DNA of 64,000 nucleotides. It comes from Marinomonas aquimarina. Lineage in GTDB: Bacteria > Pseudomonadota > Gammaproteobacteria > Pseudomonadales > Marinomonadaceae. The stretch is from contig NZ_FLOC01000017.1 of NCBI RefSeq assembly GCF_900089755.1, forward strand, positions 33,307-97,306. Reading direction: 5' to 3'. The notes beneath the pieces are model-generated. The model saw only the letters and a list, made by a program, of their open reading frames with translations, was not told the DNA's origin and made no database searches. Below are positions 9,535-19,362 of this stretch, one piece after another; within the stretch, counting starts at the first letter, position 1; each line of letters starts with the position of its first letter. The translations under genes and the position numbers were made by a program.

Positions 9535-9566
9535 GGCCTCTGTTTTTCTCTTGAAAAATAGAGGCC
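9535..9566. repeat. Long hairpin downstream of the chemoreceptor
   Basis: GGCCTCTGTTTTTC and GAAAAATAGAGGCC form a 14-bp stem with one G-T pair around a TCTT loop. It lies 35 bp past the chemoreceptor stop. It lacks a T tract after the stem, so it is at best an atypical terminator. Confidence 0.45.
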
Positions 9567-9601
9567 CGTGGTAAGAGGGGGAGGGGAAGGCGGGCCTTGC
9601 G

Positions 9602-11988
9602 TTAGTCTTCTCGAAGCGTATCGCGTCGTGCCATGGAAATGTCGTCGGCGGAGACTTTGAAGCGCTCAATCTGGCCAGTGATTTTACGGCCCAGTTTCAT
9701 CACATCGTTACCGACTTTCGCCGAGGCATAACTGTGCTCGCGAACTTCTTCAAAACTCGCATTCATTTTGCTGTAGCTCTCAGTGACCTGAACAAAGGTG
9801 CTTTGCTGGCTTTCGATAGACTGGCCGATGCCTTGAACGCGCGCAGCGATCTGTCCCATGGCCTCATCTGCGCTGTCCAAAGTGTTGACGCTGCTCTCTA
9901 CTTGAGTCACAGAACGCTCGGCACTATGGCCACTGCTCTCCATCAGTTGTGACACGCTTGAGGTACTGTTTTGGATAGCGGAGACCATCGCCGCCACTTC
10001 ACTGGTCGATTCACTGGTCCTTGATGCCAGAGTACGCACTTCGTCAGCCACCACGGCAAAGCCGCGTCCGGCCTCCCCAGCACGGGCCGCTTCAATCGCA
10101 GCATTGAGGGCCAGCAAGTTGGTCTGCTCATCGATGCCGTTAATGACATCGATGATGCCAGTGATTTTTTGCGTGTCGTCCTTAAGCGTGTCTAAAGCGC
10201 TAATGGCCGCAGTGATGTCTTTCGACATGATGCTAATGGTATCGGCCACGCTGCGAATTTGTTCGCGGCTGCTCATCACAGTCGACACCCCGGTCTGTGT
10301 GGATTGGTCGACTTCGGCGAGTTCCAAAGAGACGGCTTCGGACGCTTCGTTCGTCAACGTTAATAGGCCGCGCATATGCTCGGCTTGCTGGCGTTGGGTT
10401 TCATTGGCATCGTTTAATTGATTGATCACCCCTGCGGTATCTTCAGAAATGGGGATCAGTCGCACAACGGATTTGAGAGCCTCAGATAAGGTGCTATCAA
10501 TTTGCGCGATAAAATGGTTAATGCCATGACTTAGTTGTGCCAGTTCGTCATTGCCTTTCTCTGGTAAGCGTTGGGTAAGGTCGCCTTCTCCATTCGACAG
10601 ATCATTCACCATGTGGATCATGTGTTTGATGGGGCGGGTCATGTAGACGGCAAACAAGTAGCCTAATAGAGCCCCCACGATCAGAGCAGTAATGGCCGCA
10701 ATCCAAATATTGCGTTGAATTTTACTGGCAAGCGCTTCAATGGGCGCTAATGCTTCCGCCTCACTGATCTCGGAGATTAACCCCCAGCGTATTCCAAGAA
10801 CAGAAATAGGCTGGTAAGAGGCCACCACCTTGGTGCCCAAATAGTTGTCTTCAATAATGCTGCCGGATTGGCCATTTAGGGAAGCGTCCACGGCTGCGCT
10901 GGAAATGCTTTTTTGACCTATGGTGGTATTGCGGACATCTATGTTTTGTAGGGTAGAACGATCAACGCCTAGCTCACTGAGTTGCGTCAGGTAGGCCTGT
11001 TTGTCCTGGTACATTTGACGAACATTGCTGCGCAGCTGTTTGTCAGCGCCAATTAAATAGGTTTGGCCAGTTTGGCCAAGGCCATTTTTCTCCCAAGATT
11101 GCTTGTAGTTCACCACATCATTAATACGGTCTACCGGCATTTGGAAAATCAACACAGCGATCATCTCATTGCCGTCGTAAATAGGGGACGAAATAAAGGA
11201 GGCGGGAGCATTGTAAGACGGGCCGTAGGGAGCAAAATCGGTCAAATACGCTTGGCCTTTTTCGGCCCCTTGTTGCGCCGCTTTAAACGAAGCGCCAATG
11301 CCCGTGTTAGCATAGGGACCACTGAGCAACGAGGTGGCAAAGTCTAACTCCTTAAAGACGCTGTAGATAATATGGCCCGTTTTAGCATCGGCAAAAAAAC
11401 ATCGTAGTAACCAAACGTTTGCTGGAAGTTGCGCATCATCGGATGGTAACGCTGATGCACCGCATCATAATCTGAGCCATTATCGGCGCTGATCAGTGTG
11501 TCTTTCTCGCCCAGTGGCGCATGGTTATCTGAGATGTAAACCGACTGCAGTAACACTGCGGTTGGGTTAAGTTGGTTTAATAACGTCTGTGGGTTGGCTG
11601 ATTGATTTTGGTTAAGACTTTTATATTGCTGTTCAAAATCTTGCTGGTAGTAGTTTGCCAACCCTTGCTTGCTGGCGGACGGGGCGCCCTAGAATTGCTC
11701 AGGGTAATTGCTAAAGGCCTGTGAAAAAGCACGACTGGCTTCGATCACAGAGACATCACTGGCAAAGCTCGTGGCTTGATCGCGAATGAAACTAAAATAG
11801 TTTGTGATGGACTCTGAAGTCAGGTCCGAAATAGCGGTCAGTCGTGATTGGGCACTATCACGGAGCGAATCAGAGCCTTCTTTCAAGGCATTGGTGCTTA
11901 GAATAAAGCCCACAATCAGGGTTGGTATAAAGGCTAAGCAAGTTCCTAATAAAACCAATCGGGTTTTAATTGTGAGATTCATCCTCAT
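9602..11988 (-). pseudogene. Methyl-accepting chemotaxis protein, interrupted
   Basis: Read leftward, this is one chemoreceptor of about 795 codons with two lesions. Codons from 11988 give an N-terminal membrane anchor (LVLLGTCLAFIPTLIVGFIL) and the start of a periplasmic sensor, then an in-frame TAG at 11689-11691. The same frame resumes (ANYYQQDFEQQYK) until a run of seven T (complement of 11393-11399), where one base appears missing: the frame changes from VFF to VFL while the expected continuation [19 protein letters not shown] is found in the next frame. From there to the stop it is intact: a dCache-like sensor, second membrane segment ([21 protein letters not shown]), HAMP domain and signalling tip ([28 protein letters not shown]). 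Either it is a recent pseudogene or the sequence has two errors. The first ATG is at 11988. Confidence 0.85.
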
Positions 11989-12130
11989 AATCCTTATGAC
12001 AGTTGTCTAAAACATTTTAAATGTTAGCGTTATTCACAATACGCCTAGCCGCCCGATTGGGATGTGTGGAAATGTTAACCTTTGTTTTTTAATTGTTAAT
12101 TTAAATGACTCTAATACAGAAGAAGTCTGC

Positions 12131-13861
12131 ATGCGCATTATTACCCGCTCCATAGATACTGACTCAGCCAATTACTTCCCGCCGCAATTTCCGCAGACTC
12201 TAGCACGCATTTATCGTGCCCGTGGGGTCACTGGGCCGCAGGAGCTGGAATACAAATTGACCAGTCTTGAGCACCCAAAACAGTTTTTTGATATTCAAAA
12301 GGCCGCTTCCATTCTGGCCGATGCGATTGAACAAGAGCAGCGCATTGTGATTGTTGGCGACTTTGATGCCGACGGCGCCACCTCGACCACCTTGGGGATT
12401 CTGGCGCTCACGGCGATGGGGGCGATTGCACCGCAATATATCGTGCCCAACCGTTTTGAATACGGCTATGGTCTGACCCCTGAAATCGTTGAGTTGGTGC
12501 AAGAGCTGGAAGCCGATGTGCTGGTCACAGTGGATAACGGCATTGCCAGCATTGATGGGGTGGCCGCCGCCAAGGCCGCCGGTATGAAGGTGATCGTCAC
12601 CGATCACCACTTACCAGGGGATAGTTTGCCTCAGGCCGATGCCATTGTGAACCCAAGTCACCCACTATGTGACTTCCCCAGTAAAGCACTCGCCGGTGTT
12701 GGGGTGATCTTCTATGTCATGTCGGCGCTGCGAGCACTGCTGACTGAGCGTCAATGGTTTGAAAAAGCGCATATTCCCCGTCCTAATATGTCTGACTATT
12801 TGGATATTGTGGCGCTCGGTACCGTGGCCGATGTGGTGCCTTTGGATGCCAATAACCGCATCTTGGTACAGCAAGGCTTGGCGCGCATCCAAGCGGGTAG
12901 AGCCCGTCCTGGGATTCTCGCGTTGTTGGAAATCGGCGGTCGTGATCCGAGCCGTGTCAAAGCCACCGATCTCGGCTTTGTAGTTGGGCCGAGGCTTAAC
13001 GCTGCTGGGCGCCTAGACGATATGTCCATTGGTATTGAGTGTCTGCTCAGTGAACAAGCGATGTTGGCGCGCTCTTATGCCGAGCAACTGGACCAGTTTA
13101 ACCGCGAGCGTAAGGCTATTGAGTCGGATATGAAGCAACAGGCGGAGCGTTCGTTAGCCGAGTTAGACGCGGGCACCGACTTACCCTATGGCATGTGTTT
13201 CTATCGCGAAGATTGGCACCAAGGGGTGATTGGTATCTTGGCATCGCGTATGAAAGAAAAGTGCCATCGTCCGGTGATCGCCTTTGCCAAAGCCGATGAC
13301 GACACCTTGAAGGGCTCGGCCCGTTCCATTCCTGGGGTGCACATTCGTGATGCACTGGATCTGTTGGCAAAACGCTATCCACATATCCTGACCAAATTTG
13401 GTGGTCATGCCATGGCGGCAGGGATGTCGATTAAAGCGCAGCATTATGATGAGTTTGCTAAGGCGTTTGATGCCATCATCGAAGAGTGGGTCACGCCGGA
13501 GCAGTTAGAAGCCACGATTTATACCGATGGGGAATTAGCAGCAGAAGATTTCAGCTTGGAATTTGCTGAGCAATTGCGTGTGGCGGGGCCTTGGGGGCAG
13601 GCGTTTCCAGAGCCCTGTTTTGACGGTGAGTTTGAATTGCTGCAGCAGCGTATTGTCGGGGAAAAACATCTTAAACTGACGCTGCGCGACCCGAAAACCG
13701 GTCTGTTAGTCGATGGCATCCATTTCTTTTGCGACCTGTCGGTTTGGCCAAATACTGCACAACAAGCGAAATTGGTCTACAAATTAGACATCAATGAGTT
13801 CCGTGGACAGCGTAATTTGCAGCTTTTGGTAGACCATATCGAGCCTATTGCAAGGAATTGA
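12131..13861 (+). CDS. recJ: Single-stranded-DNA-specific exonuclease RecJ
   Basis: A 5'-3' single-strand exonuclease used in RecF-pathway recombination, mismatch and base-excision repair. The start at 12131 (MRIITRSIDTD) is preferred to an ATG at 12062, whose extension is low-complexity and unlike the family. The 576-residue protein matches E. coli RecJ in length. Catalytic motifs of the DHH superfamily are visible: GDFDADG at residues 76-82, TVDNGI, DHH at 158-160 and the NPSHPLC region, then the DHHA1 segment with SARSIPGVHIRDALD and KFGGHAMAAGMSI. It stands alone, divergent from the broken chemoreceptor. Confidence 0.96.
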   Translation: MRIITRSIDTDSANYFPPQFPQTLARIYRARGVTGPQELEYKLTSLEHPKQFFDIQKAASILADAIEQEQRIVIVGDFDADGATSTTLGILALTAMGAIAPQYIVPNRFEYGYGLTPEIVELVQELEADVLVTVDNGIASIDGVAAAKAAGMKVIVTDHHLPGDSLPQADAIVNPSHPLCDFPSKALAGVGVIFYVMSALRALLTERQWFEKAHIPRPNMSDYLDIVALGTVADVVPLDANNRILVQQGLARIQAGRARPGILALLEIGGRDPSRVKATDLGFVVGPRLNAAGRLDDMSIGIECLLSEQAMLARSYAEQLDQFNRERKAIESDMKQQAERSLAELDAGTDLPYGMCFYREDWHQGVIGILASRMKEKCHRPVIAFAKADDDTLKGSARSIPGVHIRDALDLLAKRYPHILTKFGGHAMAAGMSIKAQHYDEFAKAFDAIIEEWVTPEQLEATIYTDGELAAEDFSLEFAEQLRVAGPWGQAFPEPCFDGEFELLQQRIVGEKHLKLTLRDPKTGLLVDGIHFFCDLSVWPNTAQQAKLVYKLDINEFRGQRNLQLLVDHIEPIARN

Positions 13862-13917
13862 AAGAATAAATAGCGGCTATTTGCATACATGGGGGCGGCA
13901 TTCTTCCGATAATAGGA

Positions 13918-13923
13918 TATAAT
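13918..13923 (+). promoter_or_regulatory. Candidate -10 box of folD
   Basis: TATAAT followed by CGCCGTCCC, about 45 bp before the folD start. No convincing -35 hexamer sits at 16-18 bp. Confidence 0.4.
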
Positions 13924-13969
13924 CGCCGTCCCTCACTCAACCACCGAATATTTTTGCAGGAGTTCATTC

Positions 13970-14812
13970 ATGGCTGCACTGGTTCTTGACGGCAAACAAT
14001 GCGCGATAGAGACCGACGAGCGTTTAGCAAAACAAGTTGCTGAACTAAAAGAACGTACCGGCGGTACCCCGATTCTGGCTACAATTCTAGTAGGCGCGGA
14101 CCCAGCTTCTGCGACTTACGTAAAAATGAAAGGCAATGCTTGCCGCCGTGTCGGAATGGACTCTCTTGCGATTGAGCTACCAGAAACCACCACGACTGAC
14201 GAATTGCTTGCGAAGATCGACGAACTTAACGCAAATCCTGATGTTCACGGTATTTTGTTACAACACCCTGTGCCAGCACAGATCAACGAGCGTGCCTGCT
14301 TCGATGCCATTGCCGCGCACAAAGACGTTGATGGTGTGACCTGTCTAGGCTTTGGTCGCATGGCCATGAAAGAGCCTGCTTACGGTGCGGCAACGCCTGC
14401 GGGTGTGATGCGTTTGCTAGAAGCATACGACATCCCTCTGGAAGGCAAACATGCGGTGGTAGTAGGACGTAGCCCAATTCTTGGTAAGCCAATGGCGATG
14501 ATGCTATTGAATGCCAACGCTACCGTGACCATGTGTCACTCGCGTACACAGAACCTACCTGAGCTAGTAAAACAAGCTGACATCATCGTCGGTGCAGTCG
14601 GCAAACCTGAGTTGATCAAAGCCAATTGGATCAAAGACGGTGCCGTGGTGGTGGACGCAGGTTACCATCCAGGTGGCATCGGTGATATCGAATTGGCGCC
14701 TTTGTACGAGCGCGCTAGTGCCGTCACACCGGTACCAGGCGGTGTTGGCCCGATGACGATCAACACGCTGATCTTACAAACCCTTGAAGCGGGTTTGAAA
14801 CACTTAGGTTAA
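13970..14812 (+). CDS. folD: Methylenetetrahydrofolate dehydrogenase/cyclohydrolase FolD
   Basis: A bifunctional enzyme that oxidises 5,10-methylene-THF to methenyl-THF with NADP+ and hydrolyses it to 10-formyl-THF, supplying one-carbon units for purines and formyl-Met-tRNA. It has 280 residues. Motifs: [17 protein letters not shown] with the catalytic lysine region, [28 protein letters not shown] in the nucleotide-binding half, and the C-terminal [19 protein letters not shown] lies 8-12 nt before the ATG. It is monocistronic, with a terminator just downstream. Confidence 0.97.
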   Translation: MAALVLDGKQCAIETDERLAKQVAELKERTGGTPILATILVGADPASATYVKMKGNACRRVGMDSLAIELPETTTTDELLAKIDELNANPDVHGILLQHPVPAQINERACFDAIAAHKDVDGVTCLGFGRMAMKEPAYGAATPAGVMRLLEAYDIPLEGKHAVVVGRSPILGKPMAMMLLNANATVTMCHSRTQNLPELVKQADIIVGAVGKPELIKANWIKDGAVVVDAGYHPGGIGDIELAPLYERASAVTPVPGGVGPMTINTLILQTLEAGLKHLG

Positions 14813-14853
14813 ACTTGAAGTCACCCTAGGTGATCCTCATATAAGTGATAGCG

Positions 14854-14884
14854 AGCCGTGCCTTTGGTACGGCTTTGTTTTTTG
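14854..14884 (+). terminator. Intrinsic terminator after folD
   Basis: AGCCGTGCC / GGTACGGCT stem with a TTT loop and one G-T pair, followed by TTGTTTTTT. Confidence 0.85.
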
Positions 14885-14906
14885 TTGAAGATAAAGGTTG
14901 CTTTGC

Positions 14907-15497
14907 ATGTCCACTGAAATGTTACTCGACGCGCTGGATTTCGATCTGATCGCCGACGTATTTGTCACTGAATCCATTTCCGCGTCACCGGCTGAACTGC
15001 ACGGTCAATTGTGTGGTTACCTAGCCTCTGGCGTGGGTTTACCACTGGAAGACTGGTTAACCATGGTGGCGGAGTTTTGCGATATCGAAGGCTGGAAAGA
15101 AGACGCTAGCCGAGCTGCGATTGTAGAGCTGCACCAAGCAACCATCGCCCTGTTCCAAAACGGCGAATACGCCCTAGTACCTTGCATCAGTGACGACGAG
15201 TCGCCGCTCAGTGAACGTGGTACGACACTATCGCAATGGGCCCATGGCTTTTTAGCAGGCTATGGCTTGTCGGGTCACAAACCCAATTTGTCGGACGATG
15301 CCAAACAAGTACTGCAAGACTTCGCTAATATCTCAGCGATGCAAGCGGAGATGGCCGATCTGGAAGACAACAACGATAATGATAACGACCTAACCGAATT
15401 GGTTGAATATGTGCGTTTGTCAGCCATGATGCTCTATTCCGAGCACCACTCAGTTGCGGATGACAGCAACTCAGGTCAAGCACCGTTGTTCCACTAA
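14907..15497 (+). CDS. ygfB: UPF0149 family protein YgfB
   Basis: A 196-residue acidic protein of the YgfB/YecA (UPF0149) family. Segments such as SPAELHGQLCGYLASGVGLPLEDWL, LSQWAHGFLAGYGLSG and LTELVEYVRLSAMMLYSE match YgfB. In Pseudomonas aeruginosa YgfB has been linked to control of the beta-lactamase regulator ampDh3; whether that holds here is unknown. The start ATG at 14907 has AAAGG 9 nt upstream. It precedes pepP by 31 bp, as in E. coli (ygfB-pepP-ubiH-ubiI). Confidence 0.9.
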   Translation: MSTEMLLDALDFDLIADVFVTESISASPAELHGQLCGYLASGVGLPLEDWLTMVAEFCDIEGWKEDASRAAIVELHQATIALFQNGEYALVPCISDDESPLSERGTTLSQWAHGFLAGYGLSGHKPNLSDDAKQVLQDFANISAMQAEMADLEDNNDNDNDLTELVEYVRLSAMMLYSEHHSVADDSNSGQAPLFH

Positions 15498-15528
15498 TCA
15501 TCCGAGTGTGATGTAACAGGAGTATGGA

Positions 15529-16854
15529 ATGAACTTATCGAAAGAAATTTATCGCGAGCGTCGACAGCGCTTGATGAATAACCTTGGCATGGACAACACC
15601 ATTGCCGTGCTGCGCTCTGGTGAAATGGCAACGCGCAACAACGATTGTGAATATGAATTTCGCGCCCATTCCAGCTTCTTTTACTTAACCGGCTTCCAAG
15701 AGCCAAGTGCGCTGTTGTTTATCTTGCCGTCAGGCGAAAGCCATATGGCAGTGTTGCCCAAAGACCCTGAGCGCGAGCAGTGGGATGGCTTCCGTCACGG
15801 CATCACGGGTGCCATGCAGACTTTTGGCATGGAGCAAGCGGTCGAGTTAGACGAACTCGACGAGCTGGCGTTGGAGCTGCTCGATGGCGCGGATCAAGTG
15901 GCCGTGTTGATGGATGATGAATACCTACGTGATCAAGTACTGCATTGGCGTGATCAGTTGGCGGCTAAAGCGCGCCAAGGAGCCATCGCCCCCACTGGCC
16001 TAGTAGATTTAAGCGACACGCTACATGAAATGCGCCTGATTAAAGACATAGGCGAGATTGAAATCATGGAACGAGCCGCGCACATCAGTGTGCAAGCACA
16101 CATTGCCGCGATGCAGGCGGTGCAACCTGGCATGATGGAGTATGAGCTGGAAGCGGAGCTTAACTACATCTTTATGAAGAATGGCGCGCGCGTACCGGCG
16201 TACAACAACATTGTGGCTTCCGGCAGCAATGCTTGTGTACTGCATTACATCAAGAACGATGAAAAAATCGAAGATGGCGACCTGATTCTGATCGATGCTG
16301 GTGGCGAGCTAGGTTGCTATGCCTCAGACATCACCCGTACTTTCCCTGCCAATGGTAAATTCAGTGAACCACAGGCACAGCTGTACCAATTGGTGCTCGA
16401 TGCTTACCACGAAGCTTTGACCCATATGCAGGTTGGTAAGCCTTATGAAGACTTCCATAATGCCGCCGTCGAAGTGTTGACCAAAGGGTTGGTCGAGCTT
16501 GGCTTACTCCAAGGTTCTGTGGCAGAGCTGATTGAGAACAAAGCCTACCGCAAGTTTTATATGCACAATACTGGCCACTGGCTGGGCTTGGACGTACATG
16601 ATTGTGGCCGTTACAAAATCAACGGTGCATCGCGTCCGTTTGAAGCGGGCATGGTGGTGACTCTAGAACCAGGCCTGTATGTGAACCCTGATAACGAAAA
16701 CGTCGACGCCAAATGGCGTGGCATCGGTATTCGTATTGAAGATGACATTCTCATCCGCGAAGACGGCCCGTACGTACTGACTCAAGGGTTAGCAAAAGAA
16801 ATTCATGAAATTGAAGCCTTAATGGCGTCGAAAGCCTTAATGGCATCTCATTAA
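15529..16854 (+). CDS. pepP: Xaa-Pro aminopeptidase
   Basis: A manganese metallopeptidase that removes N-terminal residues preceding proline. At 441 residues it matches E. coli PepP. The N-terminal creatinase-like domain (FYLTGFQEPSALLFIL) is followed by the pita-bread catalytic domain with the metal ligands visible in IDAGGELGCYASDITRTF (two Asp), TGHWLGLDVHDCG (His), TLEPGLYV (Glu) and GIRIEDDIL (Glu). AGGAG precedes the start. The end carries a small tandem repeat (ALMASKALMASH). It is in the ygfB-pepP-ubiI operon. Confidence 0.96.
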   Translation: MNLSKEIYRERRQRLMNNLGMDNTIAVLRSGEMATRNNDCEYEFRAHSSFFYLTGFQEPSALLFILPSGESHMAVLPKDPEREQWDGFRHGITGAMQTFGMEQAVELDELDELALELLDGADQVAVLMDDEYLRDQVLHWRDQLAAKARQGAIAPTGLVDLSDTLHEMRLIKDIGEIEIMERAAHISVQAHIAAMQAVQPGMMEYELEAELNYIFMKNGARVPAYNNIVASGSNACVLHYIKNDEKIEDGDLILIDAGGELGCYASDITRTFPANGKFSEPQAQLYQLVLDAYHEALTHMQVGKPYEDFHNAAVEVLTKGLVELGLLQGSVAELIENKAYRKFYMHNTGHWLGLDVHDCGRYKINGASRPFEAGMVVTLEPGLYVNPDNENVDAKWRGIGIRIEDDILIREDGPYVLTQGLAKEIHEIEALMASKALMASH

Positions 16855-16873
16855 GTTGAAATAGAGGTTTGGC

Positions 16874-18070
16874 ATGGCCAGAGAATACGATGTAATCATT
16901 GTGGGTGCCGGAATGGTGGGCGCCTTAACGGCGGTCCTCACGGCGCAAAAGGGGCTCACGGTTGCCCTGATTGATAAGCACTCTGGCCGCTATGCCTTAT
17001 CCACTCCACCGGCCTACGATGCCCGTGTCAGTGCCATCTCGAAGTTATCCCAGCAATCGCTCGAAGAAGCGGGTGCGTGGCAGCGAATCGCCCAAGGTCG
17101 CCTAGCACCGTACCACAAAATGGCGGTTTGGGACGGACTTGGGGATGGTTATGTGGATTTCGATGGGAATTATCAACAGGCGGGCGATTTAGGTCAGCTT
17201 GTGGAAAACGCGGTGTTGTGTGATGCCTTGATGAAAAGCGTGCACGATACCCGTGGCATTGATCTGTATTTTGACGACAGTGTCGCTGCTCAGCGTCATA
17301 CCGATGTCGGCGTGGAAATTGATTTGGCCTCGGATCGTCAGTTGCAAGGCGCTGTCTTGATCGCCGCCGATGGCGCAAACTCGCAGCTACGTCAGCAAAA
17401 TGGCTTTGATACGGTGGAATGGGACTATGGCCATCATGCCATCGTCACCACAGTAGAGATTGATCAAGCCCATGAAAACACTGCCTGGCAAGCATTTGGC
17501 GAAGAGGGCATTTTGGCTTTCTTGCCTTTGCCAAGTGTTGAGGGTAAGCACTATGTCTCGATTGTTTGGTCGGTGGCGCCCACGGATGCGGAGCAGTTAG
17601 TGGCACTGGATGATGCGGCGTTCTGTAAACGTCTGACCTATGCCATCAATCGCCGCTTTACGGCGTTGTCGGTTACCGTGCCACGTATGGCGATCCCGCT
17701 GCGTCAGCGTCATGCCAAGCAATACGTGCAAGAGGGCTTAGTCTTAATTGGCGATGCGGCACACACCATTCATCCGCTGGCAGGACAAGGGGCCAACCTG
17801 GGGTTTGCCGATGTCAGCGCCTTGGTGCCGATTTTAATCAAAGCCCATCAACGTGGTGAAGCGTTGGGGTCGTTAAAAATCCTACGTCGTTATCAGCGTG
17901 CGCGCATGCTCGACAACATCGCTATGTCAGCGTCCATGGAAGCCTTCAAACGCATGTTTACCACACAACAGCCGGTTGTGGTGCAGCTACGCAATATGGG
18001 CATGAAACTGTGTCAATCGTCTCCTATGATCAAGCGTCAGCTGGTGGCCCACGCGGCGGGTGTGCGCTAA
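16874..18070 (+). CDS. ubiI: Ubiquinone biosynthesis FAD hydroxylase, UbiI type
   Basis: A flavin monooxygenase of the UbiH/UbiF/UbiI family that hydroxylates the ring during ubiquinone synthesis. The 398-residue protein has an N-terminal FAD fingerprint (VIIVGAGMVGALTA), the AADGANSQLR motif and the family signature LIGDAAHTIHPLAGQGANLGFADV. Details such as WDYGHHAIV, GILAFLPLP, SIVWS and LRRYQRAR resemble E. coli UbiI (C5 hydroxylation) more than UbiH. In E. coli ubiH lies between pepP and ubiI; here no ubiH is present and this gene follows pepP by 19 bp. The exact hydroxylation site is an inference. Confidence 0.82.
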   Translation: MAREYDVIIVGAGMVGALTAVLTAQKGLTVALIDKHSGRYALSTPPAYDARVSAISKLSQQSLEEAGAWQRIAQGRLAPYHKMAVWDGLGDGYVDFDGNYQQAGDLGQLVENAVLCDALMKSVHDTRGIDLYFDDSVAAQRHTDVGVEIDLASDRQLQGAVLIAADGANSQLRQQNGFDTVEWDYGHHAIVTTVEIDQAHENTAWQAFGEEGILAFLPLPSVEGKHYVSIVWSVAPTDAEQLVALDDAAFCKRLTYAINRRFTALSVTVPRMAIPLRQRHAKQYVQEGLVLIGDAAHTIHPLAGQGANLGFADVSALVPILIKAHQRGEALGSLKILRRYQRARMLDNIAMSASMEAFKRMFTTQQPVVVQLRNMGMKLCQSSPMIKRQLVAHAAGVR

Positions 18071-18083
18071 CGATATCCTGTTA

Positions 18084-18114
18084 CAAAAAAGAGAACTAAG
18101 GTTCTCTTTTTTGT
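18084..18114 (+). terminator. Intrinsic terminator after ubiI
   Basis: GAGAAC/GTTCTC stem with TAAG loop, flanked by six A and a TTTTTT run. Confidence 0.88.
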
Positions 18115-18184
18115 CTATTCAACCCGTTAAATTAGATTTATAGCAAGCCCGCGACGATCCGTGCGGAAAAGCTATGTAAACAAA

Positions 18185-18230
18185 AACTGTTTTCATTTAT
18201 AGTGATATTTATATCGTCGTATTAACAGTT
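18185..18230. promoter_or_regulatory. AT-rich dyads upstream of the iron transporter operon
   Basis: AACTGTT (18185-18191) pairs with AACAGTT (18224-18230); between them GATAT-TT-ATATC (18204-18215) forms an inner dyad. The position suits an operator, and the transported metal suggests Fur, but the match to a Fur box is poor. Confidence 0.3.
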
Positions 18231-18264
18231 CAGTTTTTGAGCTTTGGTGAAATAGGTTGTTAAG

Positions 18265-19335
18265 ATGAAAGGTCCAGCACAAGTTTTGGGTACAAACCCA
18301 CGTTCTCAGATGGTCAAAGGTGTGTCTCTATCTGTTTTGACAGGCGCGCTATTGGCCAGCTCAATGGCTACGGCAGCCGGTGAAGTAAACGTTTACTCAG
18401 CACGCAAAGAAGCCCTAATTGCCCCAGCACTTGACGCATTCTCAAAAGCACACGATGTCACCGTTAATTTGGTTACAGGGGATGCCGATGCTTTGTTGCG
18501 TCGTCTACAAGTTGAAGGGTCGGCGAGTCCTGCGGATGTGTTTATTACGGTGGATGCTGGTCGTTTATACCGTGCCAAAGACGCCGGCGTATTGCAGAGC
18601 TTTGCTACCGATCTGATCGAAGAAACCGTGCCGGACAATCTACGTGACCGTGATGGTTACTGGTACGGTTTGTCACAACGTGCGCGCGTGATTTTCTACA
18701 ACCCTGAAAAAGTCGATGCCAGTGAGCTATCAACCTATGAAGATCTAGCTGATGCCAAATGGCAGGGGCGTATCTGTGCGCGCTCTTCTTCTAACATCTA
18801 CAACCAATCCCTAGTGGCTTCGATGATTGAAGCAGAAGGGGCAGAAGCGACTCAAACTTGGTTAAACGGCTTTGTTAGCAACTTTGCACGCCCGCCATTT
18901 GGTGGTGATACCGATCAGCTAAAAGCGGTCGCAGCAGGTGTGTGTGATGTGACCTTGGCGAATACCTACTACTTTGGCCGCCTTGGTCAAAGTGACAAAG
19001 CCAGCGACCGTGAAGTGTACGACAAAGTGGCGCTGTTCTGGCCAAACCAAGATGAGGGCGATCGTGGTGCCCATGTCAACGTCAGTGGCATTGGTTTAAC
19101 CGCTGCGGCCACTAACATTGATAATGCCAAGCTGCTGGTGGAATACTTGATCAACCATGAAAGCCAAGTTTGGTACGCGGATGTCAACAACGAATACCCA
19201 GTAGTAGAAGGCATTGCTCCGCCAAAGAGTTTGCAACCATTTGGTGAATTTAAAGCCGATTCTATGTCCTTAAGTGTACTGGGTGACAATAACCGTCAAG
19301 CAGTTGAGATGATGGACGCGGCGGGTTGGAAATAA
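18265..19335 (+). CDS. Ferric iron ABC transporter, periplasmic binding protein (FbpA/FutA type)
   Basis: A 356-residue extracellular solute-binding protein. A signal peptide with a long polar start (MKGPAQVLGTNPRSQMVKG) and the core VSLSVLTGALLASSMATAAG is followed by EVNVYSARKEALIAPALDAF, the usual start of mature FbpA/FutA proteins. Two adjacent tyrosines in NTYYFGRLGQ (residues 235-236) match the iron ligands of this family. Translation could also begin at the ATG at 18310 (MVKGVSLS), giving a shorter signal peptide. Permease and ATPase genes follow, confirming an importer; iron(III) is inferred from family resemblance. Confidence 0.9.
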   Translation: MKGPAQVLGTNPRSQMVKGVSLSVLTGALLASSMATAAGEVNVYSARKEALIAPALDAFSKAHDVTVNLVTGDADALLRRLQVEGSASPADVFITVDAGRLYRAKDAGVLQSFATDLIEETVPDNLRDRDGYWYGLSQRARVIFYNPEKVDASELSTYEDLADAKWQGRICARSSSNIYNQSLVASMIEAEGAEATQTWLNGFVSNFARPPFGGDTDQLKAVAAGVCDVTLANTYYFGRLGQSDKASDREVYDKVALFWPNQDEGDRGAHVNVSGIGLTAAATNIDNAKLLVEYLINHESQVWYADVNNEYPVVEGIAPPKSLQPFGEFKADSMSLSVLGDNNRQAVEMMDAAGWK

Positions 19336-19362
19336 GTTCACTGAACTAGAGTAAGTGTTTTA

